From the NCBI RefSeq assembly GCF_005503355.1, contig NZ_SCMK01000009.1, positions 1 to 64,000 of the forward strand: a stretch of DNA of 64,000 nucleotides, in the 5' to 3' direction. This document shows, in pieces, positions 7,163-17,226 of this stretch; positions within the stretch are counted from its first letter, which is position 1, and each line of letters opens with the position of its first letter. This stretch comes from Sphingomonas sp. 1F27F7B. GTDB taxonomy: Bacteria; Pseudomonadota; Alphaproteobacteria; Sphingomonadales; Sphingomonadaceae. Below the pieces are notes generated by a model. That model did no database searches, was not told the DNA's origin, and saw only the letters and a list, made by a program, of their open reading frames with translations. Both the position numbers and the translations under genes were made by a program.

Positions 7163-9399
7163 TCGACGTCCGAGAGCAGGGGCAGCACGCGGAAGCGCAC
7201 GCCGCTCGCCGATTGCAGCGCATTGGCGATGGCGGGAGCGACCGGCGGCACGGCGAGCTCGCTCACCCCGCCCGGATCGGCGGCGTTGCGGATCAGCTCC
7301 ACGGTGATGTCGGGCGCATCGGCCAGGGTCGGCAGGCCGAGTTCGGAAAGGTCGCGCACGTCCGCGACATTTTCGGTAAAGCCAGTCGATCCGGCAAGCG
7401 CCGCCGCCATCCCGAACAACAGCCCGCCCTCGATCTGCTGGGTGACCAGGTCCGGGTTCACCACTCTCCCGCAATCGACCGCGGCAACCAGCCGCTCGAC
7501 CTTCACCTTGCGCCCGTCGAGCCGCGCCTCGGCCATCACCGCGACATAGGAGCCGCGAAAGGCGTGGCAGGCAATGCCCTGGCCGCTGCCCGGCTGGCCG
7601 CCCTGCCAGCCGCCCAGCTGGGCCGCCATCTGCAGGCACCGCGCCAGCCGCGTCTCGCCCCCCAGCATCGCCATGCGGAACGACACCGCATCCTGCTCGG
7701 CGGCATGGGCCAGCTCGTCCATGAAGCTCTCGACGAAGAAGCAGGTGTAGCTGTGGGCGCCCGAGCGCCAATAGCCGGTCGGCACGCCGATCGCGGCGAC
7801 GTGGTGATCGACCGCGTAATTGGGAATGGCATAGAAGGGCTGCGCCCCCGCCACCGCCGAGGGATCCCCCTTGCCGGGCAGCGCGAGCGAAGCCTGCACC
7901 ACCGGATCGCTGCCCAGCAGCCGGGTCGCCAACTCGCGGCCCGTCTCGGGCGCGGCGACCTTGGCGAGCAAGCCCGAGACCTGGCCCCGCTGGTTCAGCT
8001 TGCCGGTCAGCCGCCCGATCGCGGGCGGGCGATAGCGATCCTGGCGCATGTCCTCGCCGCGCGGCCAGGTGAGCTGCACCGGCCGGCCGATCCGCTCGGT
8101 GAGCAGCGCCGCCTGTTCGGCCACCCGATGCTCCAGTTTCGCTCCGAACGAGCCGCCCGCCATCGTCGCGTGCACGGTCACCGAGCTCTCGGAGATGCCG
8201 ATCGCGCGCGCCGCCGCCGCCCGCGCCAGCCCCGGCGCCTGGGTCGGCAGCCAGAGCGACAGGTGCCCGTCCTGATAATTGGCCGTGCAGGTCATCGGCT
8301 CGAGCGCGGCATGGAGCGCCACGTCGACGCGATATTCGGCGGATACCACCTTCGCCCCGCGGAAATCCGCCGCCAGGTCGCCGGCCTCGTGGATCCGCGC
8401 ACCATCGGCGTTCAGCGCGTCGCTCAGCGCCGAGGCGATCGAATCATTGTTGATCACTTCCTCGGGCGTCCTGAAGCGCGGGCGCATCGCATCGATCGCC
8501 CGCTCCGCCGCCCAGCCATTGTTGGCGATCGTCGCGACCCAGTCCCTGGTCGTGACGATGGAGAGCATGCCGGGGATCTTGTTCGCCGCCGCCCGGTCAA
8601 GCTTCACCAGCTCGGTCTCGCCGATCGGGCCCATCCGGATCGAGGCGAACACCATGTTCGGCAGCCGCACGTCCGCCGCGTAGAGCAGGCTGCCGTCCAC
8701 CTTGGCCGGCGCGTCGAGCCGGGGCAGCGGCTGGCCATAGAGCCGGTTCGCCTCGCCGGTGCGCAGCGGCACGTCGCCGGGCACGCGCTCGTCCGCCGCC
8801 TCTGCCGCCAGCGCGCCGAAGCCGAGCTTCGAGCTGCCGTGGATCACCTGGCCGCCTGCCGTGTCGCAGCTCTGCCACTCGGCGCCCCAGCGCCGCGCCG
8901 CCGCCTTGCACAGCAGCACCCGCGCGGTGGCACCGGCATGGCGCAGCTGGTCCTCGAAGCTGCGGATCGAAGTCGAGCAGCCGGTGAGCACCAGCCCGGT
9001 GCGCGCGGCATGGCTGCGCCGCAGCTGCTCGGGCAGCCCGCCCAGCGCCAGCTCGAACAGTTCCTCGGCCGCCAGCGGATTGGCATAGAGCGGGTTGAGC
9101 GGCGCCGGCTCCACGCCCACCAGCTTCCAGTCCGCGCCCAGCTCGTCGGCGATGATCTGCGGCATGGCGGTGAACACGCCCTGCCCTTCCTCGCATTGCG
9201 GCACCGCGACCGAGACGTGCCCGTCGGTGCCGATCTTGATCCAGGCGCCGAACAGGCTCTCGCCCGGCGCCGCGGTGAGATTGGGAAGATAGGTGCGCGG
9301 CCACACCGCCCAGGCGACGACCAGCCCCACGCCCACGCCGCCGCCGATCAGCAGCGTGCGCCGATCCAGCTTCTGGAGCCTGCCGAAATCGACCTTCAT
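7159..9399 (-). CDS. Xanthine dehydrogenase family molybdopterin-binding subunit (IorB-like)
   Basis: A 746-residue large subunit of the isoquinoline 1-oxidoreductase/aldehyde oxidoreductase type. After a short cytoplasmic segment comes a twin-arginine-like anchor ([19 protein letters not shown], about 12-30), which suggests export and membrane attachment. Two Ald_Xan_dh_C2 halves follow, with [21 protein letters not shown] near the N-terminus, [10 protein letters not shown] and [13 protein letters not shown] in the middle, and the C-terminal [12 protein letters not shown] and [10 protein letters not shown] segments. The partner [2Fe-2S] subunit normally encoded next to it is missing here. 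It is the first gene of a minus-strand group with hemH and phbB. Substrate unknown. The frame is open upstream to 9660, but the chosen Met ([14 protein letters not shown]) gives the expected N-terminus. Confidence 0.88.
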   Translation of the reverse strand: MKVDFGRLQKLDRRTLLIGGGVGVGLVVAWAVWPRTYLPNLTAAPGESLFGAWIKIGTDGHVSVAVPQCEEGQGVFTAMPQIIADELGADWKLVGVEPAPLNPLYANPLAAEELFELALGGLPEQLRRSHAARTGLVLTGCSTSIRSFEDQLRHAGATARVLLCKAAARRWGAEWQSCDTAGGQVIHGSSKLGFGALAAEAADERVPGDVPLRTGEANRLYGQPLPRLDAPAKVDGSLLYAADVRLPNMVFASIRMGPIGETELVKLDRAAANKIPGMLSIVTTRDWVATIANNGWAAERAIDAMRPRFRTPEEVINNDSIASALSDALNADGARIHEAGDLAADFRGAKVVSAEYRVDVALHAALEPMTCTANYQDGHLSLWLPTQAPGLARAAAARAIGISESSVTVHATMAGGSFGAKLEHRVAEQAALLTERIGRPVQLTWPRGEDMRQDRYRPPAIGRLTGKLNQRGQVSGLLAKVAAPETGRELATRLLGSDPVVQASLALPGKGDPSAVAGAQPFYAIPNYAVDHHVAAIGVPTGYWRSGAHSYTCFFVESFMDELAHAAEQDAVSFRMAMLGGETRLARCLQMAAQLGGWQGGQPGSGQGIACHAFRGSYVAVMAEARLDGRKVKVERLVAAVDCGRVVNPDLVTQQIEGGLLFGMAAALAGSTGFTENVADVRDLSELGLPTLADAPDITVELIRNAADPGGVSELAVPPVAPAIANALQSASGVRFRVLPLLSDVE

Positions 9400-9559
9400 G
9401 GCACCGGCTCTATCGCGCGGCCGGAGCGGTGTCATCCCTGCCTTCGACGGGCGCGCGTCGCATGGCGGGCATCCCGGCTTTCGCGGGCATGGCGGAACGG
9501 GCCTCTTGGGTTTGCGGCGCGCCTGTTCTATCGGAACCGGATATCCGGAGGGACCCCCC

Positions 9560-10429
9560 GTGCTGATTTCCACCCTGGCCGCCGCCGCGGCCGACCATAT
9601 CCAGTTCAAGGATCTCGGCCTCGACAAGGTCGCGCTCGATCTCGGCTTCTTCCAGATCAAATGGTATTCGCTGGCCTATATCGCCGGCATCCTGGTCGGC
9701 TGGTGGTATCTGCTCCGCCTGCTCCGCGTGCCCGGCGCGCCGATGAGCAAGCGCCATGCCGACGACCTCGTCTTCTACGCCACGCTCGGCATCATCCTGG
9801 GCGGGCGGCTCGGCTATGTCATCTTCTACGCGCCCGACATGTTCCTCAATCCGATCCGCATCCTCAAGCTGTGGGACGGGGGCATGTCGTTCCATGGCGG
9901 CGTGATCGGCACCACGCTGGCGATCATCCTGATGTGCCGCCGCCAGGGGCTCAACTGGCTGCGCGTGCACGATTACGTCGCCTGCTGCGCGCCGTTCGGC
10001 CTGTTCTTCGGCCGTCTCGCCAATTTCGTGAACGGTGAACTGTGGGGCAAGCCCGCGGACCTGCCCTGGGCGATCGTCTTCCCCGGCGCCGGCCCGCTGG
10101 CCCGCCACCCGAGCCAGCTCTACGAGGCCGGGCTCGAGGGCCTGCTCCTCTTCGCCATCCTCGCCTATGCCTTCTGGCGCACCAAGGCGCGCTACGAGCC
10201 GGGCAAGCTCGTCGGCATCTTCCTGCTCGGCTATGGCGCCTTCCGCTTCTTCGTCGAATATTTCCGCGAGCCCGACGCGCAGTTCGCAGGCACGATCTTC
10301 GAGCATGTGATCCACATGGGCCAGGTGCTGTGCCTGCCGATGATCGTCGGCGGCATCTATCTGATCGTCACCGCGAAGGGGCGGCGCCAACGAGTCGAAC
10401 CGATCGCGGGCGTGGAGAGCGTGGCCTGA
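9560..10429 (+). CDS. lgt: Phosphatidylglycerol-prolipoprotein diacylglyceryl transferase
   Basis: Lgt attaches diacylglycerol to the lipobox cysteine of prolipoproteins in the inner membrane. The 289-residue polytopic protein carries the family signature [10 protein letters not shown] (151-160) and HGGVIG (112-117) and ends with further membrane helices. The start is GTG at 9560, preceded by a good ribosome site (GGAGGGA). It is divergent from the molybdopterin gene (161 bp) and leads a four-gene group in which each stop overlaps the next start. Confidence 0.97.
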   Translation: MLISTLAAAAADHIQFKDLGLDKVALDLGFFQIKWYSLAYIAGILVGWWYLLRLLRVPGAPMSKRHADDLVFYATLGIILGGRLGYVIFYAPDMFLNPIRILKLWDGGMSFHGGVIGTTLAIILMCRRQGLNWLRVHDYVACCAPFGLFFGRLANFVNGELWGKPADLPWAIVFPGAGPLARHPSQLYEAGLEGLLLFAILAYAFWRTKARYEPGKLVGIFLLGYGAFRFFVEYFREPDAQFAGTIFEHVIHMGQVLCLPMIVGGIYLIVTAKGRRQRVEPIAGVESVA

Positions 10430-11526
10430 GCAACGGGAACCCCCTCGACGCGCCCGCCGGGGAGCGCGGTGCCAACGCCGCCGAGCCGCTGCTCGCCGAG
10501 CGGCTGGCCCGCGCCATAACCATGGCCGGGCCGATCCCGCTCTCGCAGTTCATGGGCGCCGCCAACGCGCATTATTATGCGACGCGCGATCCGCTGGGCG
10601 CCCGCGGCGACTTCACCACGGCGCCCGAAGTAAGCCAGATGTTCGGCGAGCTGATCGGCCTGTGGGTGGCCGACCTGTGGCAGCGCGCCGGCGAACCGCC
10701 GATCCGCTATGTCGAGCTGGGCCCGGGCCGCGGCACGCTCGCCGCCGATGCCCTGCGCGCCATGGCCAAGGCCGGGCTGGCGCCGCCGGTCGACCTGGTC
10801 GAGACCAGCCCCGTCCTGCGCGCCGCCCAGGCCGAGCGCGTGCCCGGCGCCGAATTCCATCTCGATCTGGTCGGTTTGCCCGACGACGCGCCGCTGGTCT
10901 TCGTCGCCAACGAATTCTTCGATGCGCTGCCGATCCGCCAGCTGATCGCCACCCAGGAGGGCTGGCGCGAGCGGCTCGTCGCCTGCCAGGACACGCTGTT
11001 CCTGCCGATCGCCGGCGACCGCAGCTTCGACATGATCATCCCGCGCGACTTCAAGGATGCGGCGCCCGGCTCGATCCTCGAGACGTCGCCGGCCAGCGTC
11101 GCCGTGCTGCGCCAGCTCGCCAAGCGGCTCACCGAGCAGGGCGGCGCGGCGCTTATAGTCGACTATGGCTATTCGGGCCCGGCGATCGGCGACACGCTGC
11201 AAGCGGTGAAGGGCCATGCCTATGCCAATCCCTTCGACGAGCCGGGCGAGGCGGACCTCACCGCCCATGTCGATTTCGCCACGCTTGCCGAAGCCGCGCG
11301 CGCCGAGGGCCTGGTCGTGCATGGCCCGGTGACGCAGGGCGCATTCCTGATGCGGCTCGGCATCGCCGAGCGCACTGCCGGCCTCTCGCTCGCCGCCCCC
11401 GATCGCGCCGGCCGGCTCGCCACCGATCGCGACCGGCTGACCGATCCCGATCAGATGGGCGAGCTGTTCAAGGTGATTGCGCTCACCGCGCCCGGCTGGC
11501 CGGCGCCCGCGGGGTTCGAGGGATGA
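10426..11526 (+). CDS. MidA/NDUFAF7-like SAM-dependent methyltransferase
   Basis: Matches the SAM-dependent methyltransferase_28 family (MidA; in mitochondria NDUFAF7 methylates an arginine of complex I). Visible: GPIPLSQFM then [20 protein letters not shown], the SAM loop [27 protein letters not shown] and DYGYSGP. The family usually has an extra helix before GPIPL; here that helix ([14 protein letters not shown]) is encoded, but no ATG/GTG/TTG lies upstream of it, only a CTG at 10426 overlapping the lgt stop, with GGAGAG 6 bp before. I therefore favour CTG; a conventional start at ATG 10522 would give 334 residues. The substrate in bacteria is not settled. Confidence 0.85.
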   Translation: MSNGNPLDAPAGERGANAAEPLLAERLARAITMAGPIPLSQFMGAANAHYYATRDPLGARGDFTTAPEVSQMFGELIGLWVADLWQRAGEPPIRYVELGPGRGTLAADALRAMAKAGLAPPVDLVETSPVLRAAQAERVPGAEFHLDLVGLPDDAPLVFVANEFFDALPIRQLIATQEGWRERLVACQDTLFLPIAGDRSFDMIIPRDFKDAAPGSILETSPASVAVLRQLAKRLTEQGGAALIVDYGYSGPAIGDTLQAVKGHAYANPFDEPGEADLTAHVDFATLAEAARAEGLVVHGPVTQGAFLMRLGIAERTAGLSLAAPDRAGRLATDRDRLTDPDQMGELFKVIALTAPGWPAPAGFEG

Positions 11527-12026
11527 TCTACCGCGACGCCACGGCCGCCGACCTCCCGGCGATCGACGCGCTGTTCCGCGCGAGCTTCGTCGCGACCTTC
11601 GGCCATCTCTACCGGCCCGAGGATCTCGCCGCCTTCCTGGCCGGCTTCACGCCCGAAGCCTGGGCCGGGGAGCTGGCCACGCCCGACCTGCGCTTCCAGC
11701 TTGCCGAGGACGAGCAGGGGCTGGCCGGCTTCGCCAAGACCAGCGCACTGACGCTGCCGGCGGAAACCCAGGCCCGTACCCATGAGCTGCGCCAGCTCTA
11801 TCTCGACGAGCGCGCCAAGGGCAGCGGCGCGGCGCAGACCTTGCTCGACTGGGCGCTGGACGAGGGCCGGGCGCGCGGCGCCGAGGAGATGTGGCTCTCG
11901 GTCTATGTCGACAATCACCGCGCCAGGCGGTTCTACGAGAAGAACGGGTTCGAGGACCGGGGCACCTATGCCTTCATGGTCGGCGAGCATGCCGATGAGG
12001 ACCGGTTGATGAGGCGCAAGCTGTGA
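11523..12026 (+). CDS. GNAT family N-acetyltransferase
   Basis: A 167-residue acetyl-CoA-dependent transferase. It begins [18 protein letters not shown], typical for GNAT strand 1-helix 1, has the acetyl-CoA loop region (LYLDERAKGSGAAQTLL, near 113-129) and the C-terminal VYVDNHRARRFYEKNGF motif (about 142-158). The substrate is not evident; small amines, amino acids and protein N-termini are all possible. ATGA overlap with the upstream methyltransferase and GTGA overlap with pgeF place it inside the lgt operon. Confidence 0.93.
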   Translation: MIYRDATAADLPAIDALFRASFVATFGHLYRPEDLAAFLAGFTPEAWAGELATPDLRFQLAEDEQGLAGFAKTSALTLPAETQARTHELRQLYLDERAKGSGAAQTLLDWALDEGRARGAEEMWLSVYVDNHRARRFYEKNGFEDRGTYAFMVGEHADEDRLMRRKL

Positions 12027-12787
12027 GTGAGGCAGAAGTTTTCCGCGCGCGGGCGCTGGCCGGGGTCGCGCACGGCTTTCTCGGCCGCCAGGGCGGCGTC
12101 TCGACCGGCGACATGGCCAGCCTCAACGTCGGGCTGGGCTCGCGCGACGATCCCGCGCTGATCGCCGAGAATCGCCGGCGTGCCGTGGCAGCGGTGCTCC
12201 CCGGCGCGCGCCTCGTCTCGGTGCATCAGGTCCATTCCGCGGACTGCATCACCGTGGTCGAGCCCTATGAGGATCGCCTGCGCCCCCATGCCGATGCGCT
12301 GGTCACCGATCGGCGGGGCCTGATACTCGGCATCCTCACCGCCGATTGCGCGCCGGTGCTGTTCGCCGACGCGAAGGCCGGCGTGGTCGGCGCCGCCCAT
12401 GCCGGTTGGAAGGGCGCGATCGGCGGCGTCACCGATTCGACCGTCGCCGCGATGGAGACGCTGGGCGCCAGCCGCGACCGGATCGTCGCGGCGATCGGTC
12501 CCTGCATCGCCCGCGCCTCCTATGAAGTCGATGCCGGCTTCCTCGCCCGCTTCGCCGAAGCCGATCCCGATAACGAGCGCTTCTTCACCGAGGGGCGCCG
12601 CGAGGATCACTGGCAGTTCGACCTCGAAGCCTATGTCGCGCACCGGCTGGCCGCAGCGGGCGTCCGCACCGTCGAGATGCTCGGGCAGGACACTTATGCG
12701 CAGCCCGGGCATTTCTATTCCTATCGCCGCGCCACGCATCGCGGCGAGCCGGACTATGGGCGGCAGATCAGCCTGATCGGGCTATAG
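12023..12787 (+). CDS. pgeF: Peptidoglycan editing factor PgeF (laccase-domain protein)
   Basis: A 254-residue YfiH/DUF152 protein. The metal site is intact: H71 in HQVHSADC, C109 in LTADCAPVLF and H126 in AHAGWKG. In E. coli the homologue hydrolyses wrongly incorporated residues in UDP-MurNAc peptides; older annotations call it polyphenol oxidase. The start is GTG at 12023 inside the stop of the acetyltransferase gene. Ends the lgt-led operon; hairpin-forming sequence follows. Confidence 0.93.
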   Translation: MSEAEVFRARALAGVAHGFLGRQGGVSTGDMASLNVGLGSRDDPALIAENRRRAVAAVLPGARLVSVHQVHSADCITVVEPYEDRLRPHADALVTDRRGLILGILTADCAPVLFADAKAGVVGAAHAGWKGAIGGVTDSTVAAMETLGASRDRIVAAIGPCIARASYEVDAGFLARFAEADPDNERFFTEGRREDHWQFDLEAYVAHRLAAAGVRTVEMLGQDTYAQPGHFYSYRRATHRGEPDYGRQISLIGL

Positions 12788-12875
12788 GGTCCCGCTCCCG
12801 GCGGGTGAGGGGGAACCGCCAAGGGCGGCGCGGGCAAGGGGACGAGAGTCCGCTCTTGCCGCGCGCGACGCGGAA

Positions 12876-12894
12876 CATGCGGGCCGCCCGCATG
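12876..12894. terminator. GC hairpin downstream of pgeF
   Basis: CATGCGGG (12876-12883) and CCCGCATG (12887-12894) pair perfectly across a 3-base loop. It lies 88 bp after pgeF in a stretch with two weaker stems; no T-run, so its role as terminator is a guess. The rest of the 12788-12991 spacer shows nothing else assignable except the GGAGAG ribosome site before the next gene. Confidence 0.4.
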
Positions 12895-12991
12895 CGCCGC
12901 GACTTTTGTGACTTTCCGCGGGTTTTGGGCTGCCCAACCGCCGGCAAATCGTTACAGCTGATACGAAATAGATTCCCATCGGAGAGCCTCC

Positions 12992-14302
12992 ATGACCGAC
13001 GAGACCGAAGCCGACCTGACCGGTGCCACGCCGCGGCGCCGCCCCAAGGCATCGGCCGACAGGATCGGCGAGCGCCAGCTCAAGCCGTCGACGATGATGA
13101 TGGGGCACGGCTTCGACCCGATGCTCTCGGAAGGCTCGCTCAAGCCGCCGATCTTCCTCACCTCCACCTTCGTCTTTCCCAATGCCGCCGCCGGCAAGCG
13201 CCATTTCGAAGGCGTCACCGGCAAGCGCCCGGGCGGCGCCGAGGGCCTGGTCTATTCGCGCTTCAACGGCCCGAATCAGGAGATACTCGAGGATCGCCTG
13301 GGCGTGTGGGAAGGCGCGGAGGACGCGCTGGCCTTTTCCAGCGGCATGTCGGCGATCGCCACGCTCTTCCTGTCGATGGTCAAGCCCGGCGACACGATCG
13401 TCCATTCGGGCCCGCTCTATGCCGCGACCGAGACGCTGATCGCCCGCATCCTCGGCCGCTTCGGCGTGCACTGGCTCGATTTCCCGGCCGGCGCCAGCCG
13501 CGAGGAGATCGACGCGGTGCTGGGCAAGGCGGCGAGCGGAAACGTCGCGCTGATCTATCTCGAATCGCCGGCCAACCCCACCAACGCGCTGGTCGATGTC
13601 GAGGCCGTGGCCGCCAGCCGTGACGCGATCTTCAAGGGGCCGAACAAGCCGCCGATCGCGATCGACAACACGTTCCTCGGCCCGCTCTGGGCCCAGCCGC
13701 TCAAGCAGGGCGCCGACATCGTCGTCTATTCGCTGACCAAATATGCCGGCGGCCATTCGGACCTGGTGGCGGGCGGCGTGCTCGGCACGAAGGAGCACAT
13801 CAACACGATCCGGCTGATGCGCAACACGATCGGCACGATCTGCGATCCCAACACCGCCTGGATGCTGCTCCGCAGCCTGGAGACGCTGGAGCTGCGCATG
13901 AGCCGCGCGGGCGAGAATGCGGCCAAGGTCTGCGCGTTCCTGCGCGCGCACCCCAAGGTCGAGCATGTCGGCTATCTCGGCTTCCTCGAGGAAGGATCGC
14001 GCCAGGCGGATATCTATCGGCGCCACTGCACGGGCGCGGGCTCGACCTTCTCGCTCTATCTCAAGGGCGGCGAGAAGGAGGCGTTCGCCTTTCTCGACAG
14101 CCTCAAGATCGCCAAGCTCGCCGTGTCGCTGGGCGGCACCGAGACGCTGGCCAGCCACCCCGCCGGCATGACGCACCTCTCGGTGCCCGATGCGCGCAAG
14201 CAGGCGCTGGGCATCACCGACAATCTCGTCCGCATCTCGATCGGCGTCGAGGATGCCGACGACCTGATCGCCGACTTCGACGAGGCGCTGAAGGCAGTCT
14301 AG
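12992..14302 (+). CDS. Cystathionine gamma-synthase family PLP enzyme
   Basis: A 436-residue Cys/Met-metabolism PLP enzyme. K250 in YSLTKYAGGHSD is the Schiff-base lysine; SGMSAIATLF (117-126) binds phosphate, Y88/R90 in VYSRFNGPN is the second-subunit loop, and the C-terminal VRISIGVEDADDLI is the family closing motif. A 40-residue N-terminal extension (through TMMMGHGFDP) and GVTGKRPGGAEG insert mark the alphaproteobacterial subgroup, for which gamma-synthase, gamma-lyase or O-acylhomoserine sulfhydrylase activity cannot be separated by sequence. Transcribed alone, good ribosome site (GGAGAG). Confidence 0.9.
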   Translation: MTDETEADLTGATPRRRPKASADRIGERQLKPSTMMMGHGFDPMLSEGSLKPPIFLTSTFVFPNAAAGKRHFEGVTGKRPGGAEGLVYSRFNGPNQEILEDRLGVWEGAEDALAFSSGMSAIATLFLSMVKPGDTIVHSGPLYAATETLIARILGRFGVHWLDFPAGASREEIDAVLGKAASGNVALIYLESPANPTNALVDVEAVAASRDAIFKGPNKPPIAIDNTFLGPLWAQPLKQGADIVVYSLTKYAGGHSDLVAGGVLGTKEHINTIRLMRNTIGTICDPNTAWMLLRSLETLELRMSRAGENAAKVCAFLRAHPKVEHVGYLGFLEEGSRQADIYRRHCTGAGSTFSLYLKGGEKEAFAFLDSLKIAKLAVSLGGTETLASHPAGMTHLSVPDARKQALGITDNLVRISIGVEDADDLIADFDEALKAV

Positions 14303-14393
14303 CGCCGGGAAGCGATCGAGCCGGTACGGTTGCGTGCTTGATTGAGGTCAAGGGCCGGCGGGTATATCCTGCCGGTTCGAGGGGGAACTCGCC

Positions 14394-16088
14394 ATGACCG
14401 GAATTTCGCGCTTCCTGGCTCTGCTCGCCGCGGCGCTGCTCGTCCCGCCCGCCGCGGCGCAGACCGGCGACATGGCCGGCATGCATGCGGGGCACGGCTT
14501 CCCGCAGACACTGGCCGATTGGGCGCATGGCGCGCAGCTCTTCCCCGATCTCGGCGATTTCCGCCGCGATGCCGGAACCAGGGTGCCCGCCGCCCAGGCC
14601 TATTTCGACCAGGGCATGCGCCTGCTCTGGGCGTTCAATCACGACGAGGCGGCGCGCAGCTTCGCCAAGGCGGCCGAGACGGATCCCCGATGCGGCATCT
14701 GCCATTGGGGCGTCGCGCTGGCGCTGGGCCCCAATTACAACATGCCGATGATGGCCGGCGCCCGGGCCCGGGTCGCATGGGAATCGCTGAAGAAGGCGGA
14801 GACGCTGGCGCCCGGCGCCACGCCCGCCAACCGCGCGCTGATCCTAGCACTCGCGAAACGCTACACGGGCCCGCAGCCGGTCGATGCCGGCAACAGCGCG
14901 CCCCTGCTGGCCGCGTTCGGCGACGCAATGCGCGCCGCGGCCAAGGCCTTCCCCCAGGACGACGACATCCTCACGCTCTTCGCCGAGGCGCAGATGAACC
15001 GGAACCCGTGGAAGCTGTGGAATGCCGACGGCACCCCGGCCAGGGATACGCCCGAGATCGTCGCCACGCTGGAGACGGTGCTTGCCCGCAATCCGCATCA
15101 TCCGGGCGCCAATCATTATTACATCCACGCCGTCGAGGCATCGACCGCGCCGGCCAAGGCCATCGGCGCGGCCGAGCGGATCGGCACGTTGATGCCGGGC
15201 GCCGGCCATGTCGTGCACATGCCCTCGCACATCCTCCAGCGCGTCGGCCGCTACGCCGAATCGGCCGAGGCCAACCGCCTCGCCGACGCGGCCGACAGCG
15301 CCTATTACGCCAGGACCGCGGCCATCGACTATTACCCGATGTATTCGGCGCACAATCTCCAGTTCCTCGCGGCCTCGACGGCGATGGAGGGGCGCGGCGC
15401 CGAGACGATCAAGGCCCTGCGCGACGTACGCAAGGTCTTCACCGACGATCAGGCCGCCGCCATGCCCGGCATGGATTGGGGGATCGGCTATCTCTACCAG
15501 GCACTGATCCGCTTCGGCCGCTGGGACGAGATGCTCGCCGAGCCCAGGCCGGACGCGCGGCTGCTCGACCTGACCGTCAACTGGCTCTCCGCCCGCACCA
15601 TCGCGCTCGCCGCCAGGGGCAGCATCCCCGAGGCCGAGGCAGAGCTGGCCGGCCTGAAGGCCAGGATCGCCGCCGCTCCCGCCGATGCGCTGGCCGGCAT
15701 GAACCTGGCAGCGCCGCTCTTCCGCATCGCCGCGCTGCGCGCCGAGGCGCGGATCGCGCTCGCCCGCAAGGACGGTCCCCGCGCCGTCGCGCTGCTGCGC
15801 GAGGCAGTCACCGTCGAGGACGGGCTCTCGTACAACGAGCCTTCGGACGAATTCTTCCCCACCCGCCACCTGCTCGGCGCGGCGCTGCTCGACGGCGGCA
15901 AGGCGGCGGAGGCCGAGACGGTGTTCCGCGAGGACCTCGATCCCCGGCGCAATCCGCGCAACGGCTGGGCCCTGCTCGGCCTTGCCCAGGCGCTCAAGGC
16001 CCGGGGCAAGGACGCAAGCACGGCCGAGAAGGACTTCGCCGCCGCCTGGGCCCGCGCCGACGTGAAGCTCAGCGCGCCGGCCTTCTGA
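14394..16088 (+). CDS. Secreted TPR-repeat protein with CxxCH motif
   Basis: A 564-residue protein with a signal peptide (residues 1-22, ending AAAQ) and many helical TPR-like pairs through the whole chain. The conserved core of this family is visible: LLWAFNHDEAARSF (78-91), CGICHWGVALALGPNYN (100-116) and HVVHMPSHI in the middle. Here the first cysteine pair reads C100-G-I-C103-H104, formally a c-type haem attachment motif in an exported protein, whereas family members often have a non-His residue at that point. Function unknown. It overlaps the convergent esterase gene by 20 bp. Confidence 0.82.
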   Translation: MTGISRFLALLAAALLVPPAAAQTGDMAGMHAGHGFPQTLADWAHGAQLFPDLGDFRRDAGTRVPAAQAYFDQGMRLLWAFNHDEAARSFAKAAETDPRCGICHWGVALALGPNYNMPMMAGARARVAWESLKKAETLAPGATPANRALILALAKRYTGPQPVDAGNSAPLLAAFGDAMRAAAKAFPQDDDILTLFAEAQMNRNPWKLWNADGTPARDTPEIVATLETVLARNPHHPGANHYYIHAVEASTAPAKAIGAAERIGTLMPGAGHVVHMPSHILQRVGRYAESAEANRLADAADSAYYARTAAIDYYPMYSAHNLQFLAASTAMEGRGAETIKALRDVRKVFTDDQAAAMPGMDWGIGYLYQALIRFGRWDEMLAEPRPDARLLDLTVNWLSARTIALAARGSIPEAEAELAGLKARIAAAPADALAGMNLAAPLFRIAALRAEARIALARKDGPRAVALLREAVTVEDGLSYNEPSDEFFPTRHLLGAALLDGGKAAEAETVFREDLDPRRNPRNGWALLGLAQALKARGKDASTAEKDFAAAWARADVKLSAPAF

Positions 16089-17085
16089 GCGCCGCCTCGA
16101 TCAGGTCGGCCATCACCCGATGGTCCTGGATCGACGGATGCCAGTTGCACCCCGTCATCTCCAGGGCGGGCACCTTCACCGCGGTCACGCCGGCAGCCTC
16201 CGCCACCGCGGCGACATCGGGATAGAAATTCTCGGCGCCCATCAGCAGGATCCGCGCCCGGGGCTGCGCGGCCTGCCGGGCGCGGACAAAGGCGATATAC
16301 TGCTCGCGGTAATCCGCCCGCAGCGCCGCCGCATCGGCCCAGGCCTCGCCGCCGTGCACCGGCGTCGAGAAGTCGTTGGTGCCGAGATTGATGACGATGG
16401 TCTCGGGCCGCCAGCCGTCCGCCCGGGCCGGGGCCGGCTCGCCGGGAATGGCACGGGGATAGAGGAAGGGCAGGCTCTCGCCCGGCTTGCTGCCGGCATA
16501 GTTGCGGACGATCCCATAACCCGAATAGGCAATCAGCCGGTAGTCGGCACCCAGCCGCCGCGCCAGCACCGGCCCGAACGCCTGGCTGGTATCGGTCGTG
16601 TCGTGCACCTTCTGCCGGTCGCAGTCGCGGGTCGGCGAAGCGTTGCCATAGCCGACGGTGTGCGAGTCCCCGATGAACTCGATCCGGCGCGGCCGCACCG
16701 GCGCGGGAAGCGGCACGCCAGAAGTGAAGAAGCCGAAAAAGCTGCTGCTGCCCGACTGGCTCTCGGTCAGCTTGTCGATGCGGATATCGTGCACGCCGGG
16801 CTGCAGCCCCGCGATCCTCACCGTGGCCGGCCCGGGCGATACCAGCGTCTGGAACGGCTTGCCGTCCACGCTCACCCGCAAGAAGTCGCCATGCGTCTCG
16901 ACCCGGGCCGTGACCTCGGTGCCGCGAAAGCGCGCCTCGACATAGGTGCCCGGCCAGCCGAACCGCATTTCGCTCCCCTTGGCGACGATGCGGCCGCCGA
17001 CATGAACGGCCAGCCGCTTGCCCCCCGGCACCGGCGCGGTGGAGAGGATCAGCGGCACGAGCAGCACAAGGGATACGGGCTTCAT
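16069..17085 (-). CDS. SGNH/GDSL esterase, carbohydrate esterase family 2-like
   Basis: A 338-residue secreted protein (signal residues 1-17). A beta-sandwich domain (about 20-125) precedes an SGNH hydrolase domain with nucleophile S141 in FIGDSHTVGYGN, the oxyanion motif VINLGTNDF and catalytic His in NWHPSIQDH. This two-domain order is that of CE2 acetyl esterases, which deacetylate plant-type polysaccharides using a Ser-His pair; the residue usually Asp before WHPS is Asn here, consistent with a dyad. Substrate is inferred. Its last 20 bp overlap the convergent TPR gene. Confidence 0.88.
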   Translation of the reverse strand: MKPVSLVLLVPLILSTAPVPGGKRLAVHVGGRIVAKGSEMRFGWPGTYVEARFRGTEVTARVETHGDFLRVSVDGKPFQTLVSPGPATVRIAGLQPGVHDIRIDKLTESQSGSSSFFGFFTSGVPLPAPVRPRRIEFIGDSHTVGYGNASPTRDCDRQKVHDTTDTSQAFGPVLARRLGADYRLIAYSGYGIVRNYAGSKPGESLPFLYPRAIPGEPAPARADGWRPETIVINLGTNDFSTPVHGGEAWADAAALRADYREQYIAFVRARQAAQPRARILLMGAENFYPDVAAVAEAAGVTAVKVPALEMTGCNWHPSIQDHRVMADLIEAALRRPAR

Positions 17086-17226
17086 CGCATCACCCTAACC
17101 CGTCCCGCCGATGCGCGAAATCGCCGCATCGCTTGCCCGTATCGCGCCCGCAGCATGCGAAGCTTGCACTCGTGCGCAGGCCGGGCGGTGCGCTAGCGAA
17201 GGGCGGATTTCCGCAAGAGGACGCCC

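Noticed and set aside
12900..12991. SAM riboswitch before the cystathionine gamma-synthase family gene
   Set aside because: No SAM-II-like stem and loop with the conserved core could be drawn.
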